From Thereva unica (taxonomy: Eukaryota > Arthropoda > Insecta > Diptera > Therevidae), in NCBI GenBank assembly GCA_949987705.1, contig OX465281.1, positions 32,472,942-32,536,941 of the forward strand: a stretch of DNA of 64,000 nucleotides, in the 5' to 3' direction. A model generated the notes under the pieces. The model worked only from the letters and a program-made list of their open reading frames with translations. It ran no database searches and had not been told where the DNA came from. Made by a program: the position numbers and the translations under genes. Position 1 is the stretch's first letter; every line of letters begins with the position of its first letter. Shown piece after piece: positions 55,136 through 64,000 of the stretch.

Positions 55136-56270
55136 TTAACTTCCCAGTATGATGAACGAAGATGGAATAAACTGGCTTCTTACAAAATAGTTATACGTTT
55201 AGCACTATTGGAAAATTGGCTAGTATTAGAACTGATGACAAAGCAATCCCGAGAGAAGCTAGTTCAAATAACTGTAATAGAGGTAAATCCACAAGATTTT
55301 TCTAGAGAATTTGTTTTTCCTGAACGTTAGCAAACAAGCATTTCCTCCGTATTTCGTTCGCTGAACTAAAGCGGGTGTTCAAATTCGTATTGAGCGTGCT
55401 GAAGCGCTGTTGACAAACTGAGAAGCGAATGACTTCATTTGGAAATTCCAAAGCTTTCCGGGGATATTAGCAAAACTGTAACTGTAAAGTACTTGTCAGA
55501 CTTGACCAAAAAGAACTAATTTTGCGGTAACTACTGGAAATCCCGGGATGAGCCGCAATTTCCTGAAACTGCATCACGCGTATAAAACAATTCCTCGTCA
55601 AAAAGTGCTGATCTAAGGTTGGAAAAATTCGTGCTGTTTGTAACGGGTAACGAAATTTTTGCAAGATTTTTAAAAGTTGTCGGATTTTGACTAGTGATGT
55701 TTTGTTGGAAGGCTATCGCTGTGCAGAACCCAAAAGAGATCACTTCGTTTAGAACCGGTCTCATTCCATCGAGTTTATTAGATATTAGCAAAAGTTATCT
55801 ATTTAAGGTCTTTCTGACACTGAGCCCAAGTTTTTCCATTTATACAAAAAAAGGCCCGACCGAATGTTATGAAATTTTTTTCTAGGCTTCATTAATATTC
55901 TTCTCTCGGAACCTCAAAGAAGTCGATATAGTTTTTGGTTCGTGCGGTAGCGGTACCCTGCAGTTGCAAAAATCACGAACGTCGTTTAAACAAAAAATAC
56001 GAGTGTGCGTAGGACCACACTTTAGAAGTGTTAACTTCTATGGCTAGTCTAAATGTCCAAATCAATCTTAATACAGGACGATAAGGATTAATATATTTTA
56101 TTTAGGAATATTCTGTTAAAGTTTATTTAATTGTTACTTATATGCACTCCCTCCAAAATGTGTTGCAATGTTTTGGAAATTAAACAATTTATCTTAAACT
56201 TATCACACAAAGATCGGACGATGGATGACTGGGATAATGTAGTTTTTAGTAAAAATAGTAGATAATACAT

Positions 56271-56920
56271 CGCACCCTTAGAATGAAAGTGACCTAACTC
56301 AAAAATTGCATTTTGTGGGAAATGAGCAAGACAGTTTTGAAATAAGTGCGGTGTTGAGTAAATTTAAAAGTATCTGTCCCGTGTTTCATTGAAAATGATT
56401 CATTTTTTCCGTATTTATATATTGATCTTTTATGTACAGATTGGTAGCATTATATTAAATTTAAATGTATTTTAAATATATTTTGACAATTTTAATAAGA
56501 AATGGTTTCAAATTAAGTCACTCTATGTCAAAAATATTTCTGTATTTCTGGGACTTTTTATGAGTTAAGCCTATTTAAGACGCAAAGATGTAGCAAATGC
56601 TGATGGCACATTATGGTTTCAGTCATTATTTTACCATAAAATTCTATAGATGTAAGGGTGTATATTGAAATCCGTCGATTTTATACACGTCCACTCGCGA
56701 GCACCTCTGACGCAATACAGATTCGGTCTCTTTCACATAACGTGCATAGGTGAATTGTGCGATCAACAAAAATGACCGATGTATACGTTATCACTTTTTT
56801 ACTCTTAATTCGGGCTCTTTTTCGCCATAGGCTTTTAGAGTAGGCTTTTTAAGGTCAGTTTATAGCAAAATCAGAATTTACAGGAATTTTGAGTTAGGTC
56901 ACTTTCATTCTAAGGGTGCG
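56271..56920. mobile_element. MITE with 34-bp perfect inverted ends
   Basis: Ends CGCACCCTTAGAATGAAAGT... are identical on both strands for 34 bases (56271-56304, 56887-56920). AT flanks on both sides could be a 2-bp duplication. 650 bp, AT-rich, non-coding. The perfect ends suggest a fairly recent insertion. Confidence 0.75.
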
Positions 56921-57849
56921 ATATATAGTAATAAATACATAGTACATAGTTCATAGGAAAAATGTAGTATACATAGTACTTGTCGTCGGGTTGATGCAAT
57001 AGTCACGAAACAGAAATTTTTGCTATTTTAAACATTGTGCAAATATGCAAAAAAGTCATATTATATTTAGCCAAAGTCACGGATCTAAATTTGGGAATCC
57101 ACTGGATTCATTTTGAATTTTTTCAGAACATAGTACATAATATGCAGTACATTGTATATAGTACGTAATAGATAATATATAATACATAGAAAATAATATA
57201 ACATACCAGTGCAGTAGGGAATGGAATTACTGGAAAAACTACTTCTACAGAAGCAGTTCAGTACTTCCACCCAGTACAAAAAAGGCATTACATTAACACG
57301 GCGATGGCCTAGGCTGGGAAGTACTTTTTTTCCCTTCCATTTGGAAGTACTTATACTACATTTATTACTAAACTCATAATGCAAAGTTATTATACTGTAA
57401 ATTTTTATAATATAATTTAGTTGGCGTAGGCGTGAAGGGGTGGGGTAGCTTATAGTAAAATTAAGCGATTTATATTTATATCATAAACATAAATTCAAAT
57501 ATATGTTTATACATTAAAGACATAAAACTTAATGGCTGAGACAACTGTGATGGTTAACAAAGAAAACGAGCAGCTACGAAGTTTTTCAACACGCTTTTTG
57601 CGCGAAATCAAACGCTTGGTCACCAAACCCATTCTCCTCTGCATTATTTGTAAGTCATTACAGAGAACACTAATTAAAGAAGTACTTCCAAATCGACTTC
57701 CCACAATAAATACCTGCGATTTTCCCTACTGGGATACTACCTCAGATATGTACGTAAAATACAGATGCCCAGTCGAATAGGCGAAACGCCGAAACGTATT
57801 CCATGTCGCCGAAAGCGACTAATCCAAGCAAAAGATTTAAATATTGCAG

Positions 57850-59040
57850 CCATTTAGTTGGCTAGAGCATGGCAACTTTTAGTCGAGGTCCAGCAACAGA
57901 CATCAGCGATGGTCACGCGCATTTTTGGTTCGCACCCGTTTCTGGGCACTTGTGCCTATGCAACTGGCTAGAGCATGGCAACTTTTGGTTTAGCTCCACA
58001 TAGAAACAGCAGCGTATAATTCTATGTGTGCGAGGAAAAATAGCCCGCGCTTGGTGGGTGGGATTGGGTTAGAATGTTGCAATGCAGAAGCAAAGTCTAG
58101 TAATAAGTCCTAGTCTAGTAATTTCTAGACTTTGTGCAGAAGCTGCTCTCAGCATTCGTTTTATATTCTCGCACCGCTCTCAAAATTCATGTCATATTCA
58201 GGGGTGCCACTTTGGCTCTATAGAGCCATTTGTGGCTCTTTATAAAAAAAAACTTTTAAAATTGGCTCTTTGGCTCTTTTTCAACTTAAATGGCTCTTTT
58301 GCCTTTTTCTTTCAACTTGATCTTGAATTTTAACTGATTTGGTTTTTCCTAATTACATACTCGCAAAGAATTTACCATTACTGTTACTGGATAAAAATTC
58401 AATATTTGATTTCAAGATTTTAGAACTATCCTACAACTAATTTCTCTGGTCGACCATGCCTCCTACTCGTATGGTAAAGAAGAAGATTTGTTTTTGACAT
58501 CTTATTGTTCGCGGTTTTCAATGTAATTCCTGTTGTGTTTGAATTTGGCTCTTTTTTATCAGCTTTGGCTCTTTTTCTCGGAAAATTTGGCTCCAAAATT
58601 TTTTGTTTAGTGGCAACCCTGGTCATATTCTCGCACGCCATCGCACACAGCAGCGAATGTATGAATGTATGCAGACCCGCTCTCAAAATCCATCGCATAT
58701 TCACGCCGCTCTTTAGCATTCATTTCATCCTCTCGCACACATTCGCTGCTGTGTGCGATGGCGTGCGAGAATATGACATGAATTTTGAGAGCGGCGCGAG
58801 AATATAAAACGAATGCTGAGAGCAGCTTCTGCATTGCAACATTCTAACCCAATCCCACCCACCAAGGCGGGCTTGCCTCGCACACATATAATTATGCGCT
58901 GCTGTTTGTAAGTGGAGCTCAACTAAAAGTTTCCATGCTCTAGCCAGCTTCATAGGCACAAGTGCCCAGAAACGAGTGAACAACAAAGTGCGCGTGTCGC
59001 CAACATGTGTCCAGAAACGGGTGTAAGCAACAAAATGCGC
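57850..59040. repeat. Long fold-back (inverted) repeat
   Basis: The left arm (57850-58198 plus 58622-58660) and right arm (58738-59020) are inverted copies of about 300 bp. Shared words are GGTGGGATTGGGTTAGAATG, GCTGCTCTCAGCATTCGTTT, GTCATATTCTCGCACGCCAT and GCCCAGAAACG-type sequence. A hAT MITE interrupts the left arm. The centre is at about 58661-58737. Non-coding, and could form a very long hairpin RNA if transcribed. Confidence 0.7.
58199..58621. mobile_element. hAT MITE with 8-bp duplication
   Basis: Ends CAGGGGTGCCACT (left) and CAGGGTTGCCACT (right, inverted). Exact GTCATATT flanks both ends (58191-58198, 58622-58629). 423 bp with repeated TTGGCTCTTT words inside, non-coding. Removing it restores the left arm of the fold-back repeat. 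Confidence 0.88.
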
Positions 59041-59113
59041 GTGTCGCGAATTCTTTGTTTTACCCCCAGCGAAAAAGTGCCAAACGCGCCTAAAGAAGTT
59101 AACACTTCAAAAA

Positions 59114-59551
59114 CGGTTCGACCGAATTTTATGAAAATCTTTTCAGATCATATTTTCGTTAATATTCTTCGAACGGCACCTCATCTAAGTCGATATCTTT
59201 TATGGTTTGCGCGATCTCGCGCAGGTACAAAAATCACTTATGTCGTTTCAACCAAAAAACGGCTCGACCGAATATTATAAAAATCTTTTCAAATTATATT
59301 GTAGCTAATACGCTTCGAACGACACCTCAAGTAAGTCAATATCTTTCGTGGTTCGGGAGATATCGTGCAGGTACAAAAATCACTTACGCCGCTTAAACGA
59401 AAAAACGGCTCGACCGAATTTTATGAAAATCTTTTCAGATCATATTTCGGTTAATACGCTTCGAACGACATCTCAACGAAGTCGATATCTTTTTTGGTTC
59501 GCGCGATATCGTGCAGGAAAAAATGACCACATACGTACGCGCGCACACACA
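59114..59551 (+). repeat. Three tandem 146-bp units
   Basis: Units start CGGYTCGACCGAAT at 59114, 59260 and 59406, exactly 146 bp apart. Each contains ATGAAAATCTTTTCA, CGCTTCGAACG.CACCTCA and ATATCTTTYRTGGTTCGCGCGATATCG. They are open in several frames because stops are rare, not because they encode protein. Confidence 0.85.
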
Positions 59552-59786
59552 CACACATACTTCCTCCCAATTTTTTGCTTAAAATGCTCCTGGGACCTTG
59601 AAAGATAAAAATACGTCGAAAATTTCGATTTCGATTTTCGGACCGATTACAATAACTTCCTATACTGGGAAGTTAAAACGACAGTTAATTTAAGAACTGG
59701 AAGGGTCAAAAAAATTTGATGGGAAATTAGTGCTAACTGATTGGTACGAGTAATCGTGTTTGGCGTCAACCTCGACTGAATACCTG

Positions 59787-59835
59787 TTTTTTTATGTGAA
59801 AGTCTAAGCATAGGTGTCAACTTTATACTATGCCG
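59787..59835 (-). mobile_element. Possible SINE 3' fragment
   Basis: GTTTTTTTATGTGAAAGTCTAAGC resembles the minus-strand SINE 3' end at 25600-25625 (TTTTTTTATGTGAAAGACTAGAG), followed by a weak TTATACT match. Short and uncertain. Confidence 0.3.
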
Positions 59836-59839
59836 ATGA

Positions 59840-61955
59840 TGATGTAATGTCTAGTTGTAAGCTTAGCTCATAGAAAAAGGATATGATGGGTTAAGGGTAG
59901 TCTAGAGGATGCATGTTGGTCGATGGTTAGGCAGGGCAATTTCTACAATTTGGCGCAGATTATTGGTGTCAGCAAAGAGCTTAGCGTCTTCTCCAGAAAC
60001 ACTGGAGTCTATTTATATTAGGAACATTGAATGTGTTAGAAATACCATCTTAACCATTGAGGCTTCAAGTATTTAGTTAGTTGGCTGATCCAGTATATCT
60101 GACTCAGAGGCCACGAAAACGGAAATTCGTTTGAGTCTCACGACTCTTTAAAGAGGCCATTTTCATTTGACCACTTCACTTTGTATCAAAAACGAAATCT
60201 TTTTGAAAGCATCTTTCATGTCGACCTAATGGCATCTAAGTAAGTCGTGTGGGTCCTTCTAAGAACTCCACAAAACATACTCCTGCTTTTAAATTTTTCA
60301 GCTCATATAGAGCTTCCGAGTACTTCAAGAGGAGATCCTTAGCATCTTTGACTATTAATATAAGCCAAGTGCCGTTTTAACCAATTCATTTTGATTCAAG
60401 TTAATTGAGATTTATCATACAAGGAAGTCTTGAGAATCAAGATAAAATGCGTAGCAGGATGCCTCGCTCTATGTCAGTTCGGCATAAATGGAACATTAAC
60501 AACGAAACAAAGTGCTAATCCCCCTCTCATCCAAACGGGAGCGCTGCCGAGGAGCTGGCTCACAAAAACGTGATTGATGACAGCGATGCTCCGCCAAATG
60601 ATTGAGTATTCATGCATCCTCTGTAAATTAACTTCCTGATGAAGAACTACTCCATCAAGGATCATGGCCATGCAAATGGAATATATGGAGCTAGCCTACC
60701 CCCGCGGCTAAGTTCATTCAAAACACTGACCCAATTACATACTCCACCGAACCCCGACAATGCTGGACGGGGGTAGTGCCTTTCAATATTCAGGGCTCGT
60801 TAAAGGGGTTAATTCGGGTTAAATTTCAAAATTTCATCCCTTTGCTGAATGGGGATGTAAACAACGCAAAATCGCTGATACAGGGTGGTTCTTATGCTGG
60901 GCATTATCGCTGTTGTTATTGTTTATTTAATCGGGCACGTGTGGTGGAAATTTTCTCGATGACTTTCGCCAGCGATTTTATGGGCAAATATTACTTTGAC
61001 GTGCCGAAAACTTTATTGAATTCAAAACATCTGCACCTGGACGATAGCGCTGCGGTGTGAGGGAATGTGATATTTCCAGCACGTTCGATGGGAATTAATT
61101 AACAAAACATCCTGTGCCCTGCAAACTGGACAAATAACCCTTTTGAACTATGGTGAAAATTGCAGCTCGCAATATGGAAAAATAGCAAAACGTGATTATG
61201 GTTCATCGAACAATCATGCTTTTGATAAGGGGCTAGTGCAAGGTAAAACTTGTGTTGGAGGTGTGTTTTTTGTGTCAGATTTAAATTTAACACACAAATT
61301 GGGAATGTAGGCAAATTGAAACGGTTTTATTGTTCCACACTAGCAAGTAGTCTAGTAGTGGTATTGAGGACCTTGTACTTCTTTTGAATCGAAATTCTGT
61401 TGTTATATCAAAACACTCAACTAGGGCTATGGAATGAAAATATGGACTAGTAAACAACACTGGAAATTATTTGCGGGCCTTGAAATGCGTTTTGAACTTA
61501 CTGAACGTGAATGGGAAACACGTAAATCTGATCGTCATAAGTATGTAATGTATAGATGCAGTTTTGTAGTGGGTTCATTAGGCAAATCAATAGATGAATT
61601 TGAAAACTTTTGTTTGTAAAAGTACTAACACTTTAGAGGGTTATTGTAAAACTTAACGTACTCGTATCTACCTAAATGTCCTGAGTACAGGAGAACTTCT
61701 AACTAAATATAGACATACATATGTGGATGGTAGCACCATTACTGGAATAGGGAAAACAACAAGTATTGTATGAAAATATGAGATGCAATAACATTTCCGA
61801 ATTGTTGTAAGTGTGATCATTGCTTCTGAGCGGTGAATAGTGGTAATCAGGGCTATCGAGTAGGAGTCAGAGTCAGAAGAAATTTCCTAGTTAGTGGAAT
61901 CGGAGCCGGAAAAACAGTCAAAAAATTCGTCGACTCCGACTCAAGGACAACGCTT
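59840..61955. other. No recognisable feature
   Basis: The frames at 60474-60671, 60776-61060 and 61434-61619 show no motif. 59876-59918 shares a ~40-bp word, inverted, with 35755-35795. No TM7 exon of the receptor was recognised. Confidence 0.5.
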
Positions 61956-61959
61956 TTAT

Positions 61960-62270
61960 AAGTGTGAATGATGCACCTGCACCGGGCGCAATTAGAAGAG
62001 CGCAATTTCAGATTTTGAAAAAAAAAATTAAATTTAAAAAAAAATTAAAGGTTCCGTGACTTCATTTTCATATATCAAAGGAATTCACTTGATTTATTTT
62101 CCTAGTTTATTTTCTCGATTAAATATTCTGTACGTTTATCCCCGAACTAATGCGAATCCCGCGGTGCAAGAAGTTACACAAATTTAAGCAATTTCTATCC
62201 CTGTACTTTATTATGCAAGGAGAAGCGGGGAAATTATATTTCCCCTCGTTCAAGGAAATTCGAAAATTTC
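61960..62270 (+). mobile_element. Degenerate copy of the 12817 hAT family
   Basis: Shares GTGAATGATGCACCTGCACC, GGGCGCAATT and, further in, AGCAATTTCTATCCCTGTAC with 12835-13010, in the same order. The CAGGG terminus is lost and no duplication is visible. Confidence 0.55.
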
Positions 62271-62984
62271 ATAAAATAGTAGTAAGTAAATATTTACCCG
62301 GTCCACAGTAAGTAGAACAATATGCAGTGCGGAGCAATTATGAAGCTGTCCTGTAGGGATTATTATGATCGGGCCTACCAAGCCAAGAAGTAAAATAATC
62401 GGGTCGAGGACTGCATAGCAGGGGGCAGTTTTTGCCAGTGGCGGTGCGTAATGTTCAGGATAAGGGAAGCAATGCACAAGGCGAACGATAAAAGTTAAAG
62501 TATCGAAGGCATTAACTAAAAAAACGAAAAATAACATATAGTGGAATCAGATAAGCAAAACATAACAAATTGTTTCCAGTTTCTAGATATATCGAATACG
62601 AATCGAAAATCGTGAAGTTTTGCAGTTTTCGAAATAATTTCGCCGCTAGAGGGCATTTTGCGCCTTTTTTCAGATTGTGTTTAAAAAAAAGCTGTTGAAA
62701 GACTGCAACTACTACTTTGAGCTCATTTAAATTTTCATGCAAATGCATAATTTTGGCTCAAAATCTAAAAAAGATAATAATACTAAAACCCTGCATACGC
62801 CCCTATTTTCTTTTGAAACCTTCGCTCATCATCATTACAATTTTCCTGCAAATAAACACTTCAGGCAACCCGAGCTCAGAAATGCAATTCATAAAAATAT
62901 TCTCTATCCCTTTAAATCAACTTTAAAGAGAATCATAAAAAATATAATGGAAGCTACAAATTATCAGCTTATTTTCAATAAACA
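62271..62984. other. No recognisable feature
   Basis: AT-rich. The frame 62737-63003 is in phase with the LINE RT that follows and may be its decayed linker, but only its last residues (LPPQ) look LINE-like. Confidence 0.4.
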
Positions 62985-64000
62985 CCGCCTGCCACCCCAA
63001 TAGAATAACCAATATATTTATAAAGAGAAAAAACTGAAAAACAACAAATCTCCGGGTAAAGATAACATTGTAGCAGAGCTATTAAAAAAAGGAGGTGGAA
63101 ACGTAATATTAAGCCTGCATGAAATCATAACACTAATATGGACCCAGAAACAAATACCATCGGAATGGAGCGAGGGCATTGTGTGCCCTATACATAAAAA
63201 AGGAGATCAGCTAAACTGCCGTAACTATAGAGGCATCACTCTACTGAACGTAGCATATAAAGTATTTTCAAATATTTTATACGTTAAACTGCAGCCTTAC
63301 GCAGAAGAAGCTCTGGGAAACTATCAAAGCGGGTTCCGTCCCGGAAGATCTACCACAGACCATATTTTCACACTTAGGCTATCAGAACCATTCAACGCGA
63401 CAGTAGGACTAAGACAAGGAGATACCCTATCGTGCTTACTATTTAACGTAGCTATGGAAAAAGTGATAAGAGACGCAGGAATTAACACCGCGGGCAGTAT
63501 TTTCAACAAGTCGGTACAAATATTGGCGTACGCTGACGACATCGTAATACTAGCCAGATCCCCCGTAGCAATGAAAGAAGCCTTCATATCGCTAGAAAGA
63601 GCAGCAAAGAAACTCGGACTAGCAATTAATGAAGAGAAAACGAAATATATGTGCATCTCCAAAAGACGTAATGATCGCCAGAATATGACAATTGATACAT
63701 ACAACATCGAAGCAGTAAAAGAATTTATATATCTAGGGACGCTAATTTCAAAAGACAACGACACGACATTAGAAGTTAAAAGGAGATTAGCGCTGGGAAA
63801 CAGATGCTACTTTGGGCTACGTAAACATTTCTTATCAAGGAACATATCAAGAAGCACTAAAGTAAAACTGTACAGAACTCTTATAAGGCCAATACTACTG
63901 TATGGATCCGAAACCTGGACATTAAGAAGTAACGAAGAACACCTCCTAGGGTGCTTCGAAAGAAAAATCCTGCGCACTATATATGGAGGAATCAACGAAA
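62985..64000 (+). mobile_element. RTE-like LINE RT, open frame off the right edge
   Basis: A frame with no stop from 63004 to the window end (332 codons). In order: LKNNKSPGKDNIVAELLKKGG, EWSEGIVCPIHKKGD, NYRGITLLNVAYKVFSNIL, YQSGFRPGRSTTDHIFTLR, then directly LSEPFNATVGLRQGDTLSC, LAYADDIVILA (catalytic DD), GLAINEEKTKYM, EFIYLGTLIS, LYRTLIRPILLYGSETW and HLLGCFERKILRTIYGG. The block with RT motif A (about 60 residues with the first catalytic Asp) is missing between TLR and LSE, in frame. A TAG at 63001-63003 and the absent endonuclease also mark it as defective. The last 66 bases equal the start of the insertion at 26574-26972. Confidence 0.85.

Larger units (their letters stand above)
56031..59102. 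mobile_element. Inner TTAA-bounded insertion
   Basis: Interrupts a 146-bp-type unit: AAACAAAAAA before it and CGGTTCGACCG after it are normally adjacent. Bounded by TTAACTTCT on the left and AGAAGTTAA on the right, within the palindromic word AAGTGTTAACTTC. It contains a MITE (56271-56920), the frame 57532-57780 without motif, and a fold-back repeat (57850-59040). It could be one element or a pile-up. Confidence 0.4.
55136..59676. mobile_element. TTAA-target DNA element with subterminal repeats
   Basis: The left end TTAACTTCCCAGTAT (55136-55150) is the exact inverse of the right end ATACTGGGAAGTTAA (59662-59676). The right arm holds a CA microsatellite and three 146-bp units (59114-59551), and part of a further unit lies at about 55850-56000. 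The sequence at 55600-56000 and 59114-59676 matches 5825-6735 in inverted orientation. No transposase was found. The TTAA target suggests piggyBac-like insertion (inference). About 3 kb of later insertions separate the halves. Confidence 0.65.

Noticed and set aside
57532..57780. 82-codon plus-strand frame as a small gene
   Set aside because: No motif, no splice or promoter support, and it lies inside a transposon pile-up.
59005..59608. Repeated protein-like frames (ARPNFMKIFSDH...)
   Set aside because: The 146-bp unit is not a multiple of three, so the apparent repeat protein shifts frame at each unit.
5829..59676. A single 54-kb giant transposon bounded by the inverted TTAACTTCCCAGTAT ends
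   Set aside because: Receptor exons and many older nested elements lie between, the left copy is truncated internally, and the right copy has both of its own TTAA ends. Two separate insertions are the simpler reading.
63324..63764. 146-codon minus-strand frame
   Set aside because: Antisense shadow of the LINE RT, which has all the RT motifs on the plus strand.

Overview
This window is eukaryotic, almost certainly from an insect (plausibly a fly). Coding exons carry canonical GT-AG introns. The only host gene I can identify is a neuropeptide G-protein-coupled receptor of the CCHamide/bombesin-related family. Everything else recognisable is transposable-element sequence of arthropod types: a Ty3/gypsy CsRn1/Kabuki-like LTR element, BEL/Pao, RTE-, R1-, Jockey- and I-like LINEs, hAT, PIF/Harbinger and TTAA-target DNA elements, and a tRNA-derived SINE. 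A 200-base run of N (29915-30114) is a scaffold gap. There is no prokaryotic operon structure.

Layout. 1-7.6 kb: a decayed Jockey-like LINE split by a small inverted-repeat element, empty sequence, arms of CACTGCAAA-ended repeats, and one end of a TTAA-target element with subterminal repeats. 8.0-11.5 kb: a stack of nested insertions, with an outer hAT (8-bp duplication) holding a SINE and a LINE, the LINE split by a PIF/Harbinger element (3-bp duplication). 12.8-14.2 kb: a second hAT relic. 14.6-16.5 kb: a decayed LINE with RT and RNase H. 17.2-21.9 kb: a structurally complete, very young LTR retrotransposon on the minus strand. It has identical-looking 301-bp LTRs, a TATG duplication, a tRNA-Trp primer site, a CHCC gag and a GGGAAAC frameshift site at the end of gag. 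23.2-27.2 kb: R1-like and RTE-like LINE remnants, the latter interrupted twice. 28.5-29.9 kb: RNase H LINE remnants running into the gap.

Host gene. Four receptor exons lie on the plus strand at 30641-30860, 30932-31110, 50937-51130 and 51189-51309, covering TM2 to the start of TM7. The intron between exons two and three is 19,826 bp and holds MITEs, R1/Jockey/I/RTE-like LINE pieces, an 80-bp minisatellite and a tRNA-Lys-like pseudogene. The N-terminal/TM1 exon and the TM7/C-tail exon are not seen, so most of the window may be intronic sequence of this one gene.

51.6-64 kb: R1-like LINE, a SINE copy, a BEL/Pao gag/protease relic, a 4.5-kb TTAA-target element containing a second TTAA-bounded insert (itself with a fold-back repeat, a hAT MITE and a MITE with 34-bp perfect ends), a hAT relic, and an open LINE RT frame that runs off the right edge. 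No anti-phage-like, toxin or biosynthetic system is present. The most interesting material is the young LTR element, the layered insertions that give a relative chronology, the TTAA/146-bp-repeat family and the transposon-swollen receptor gene.
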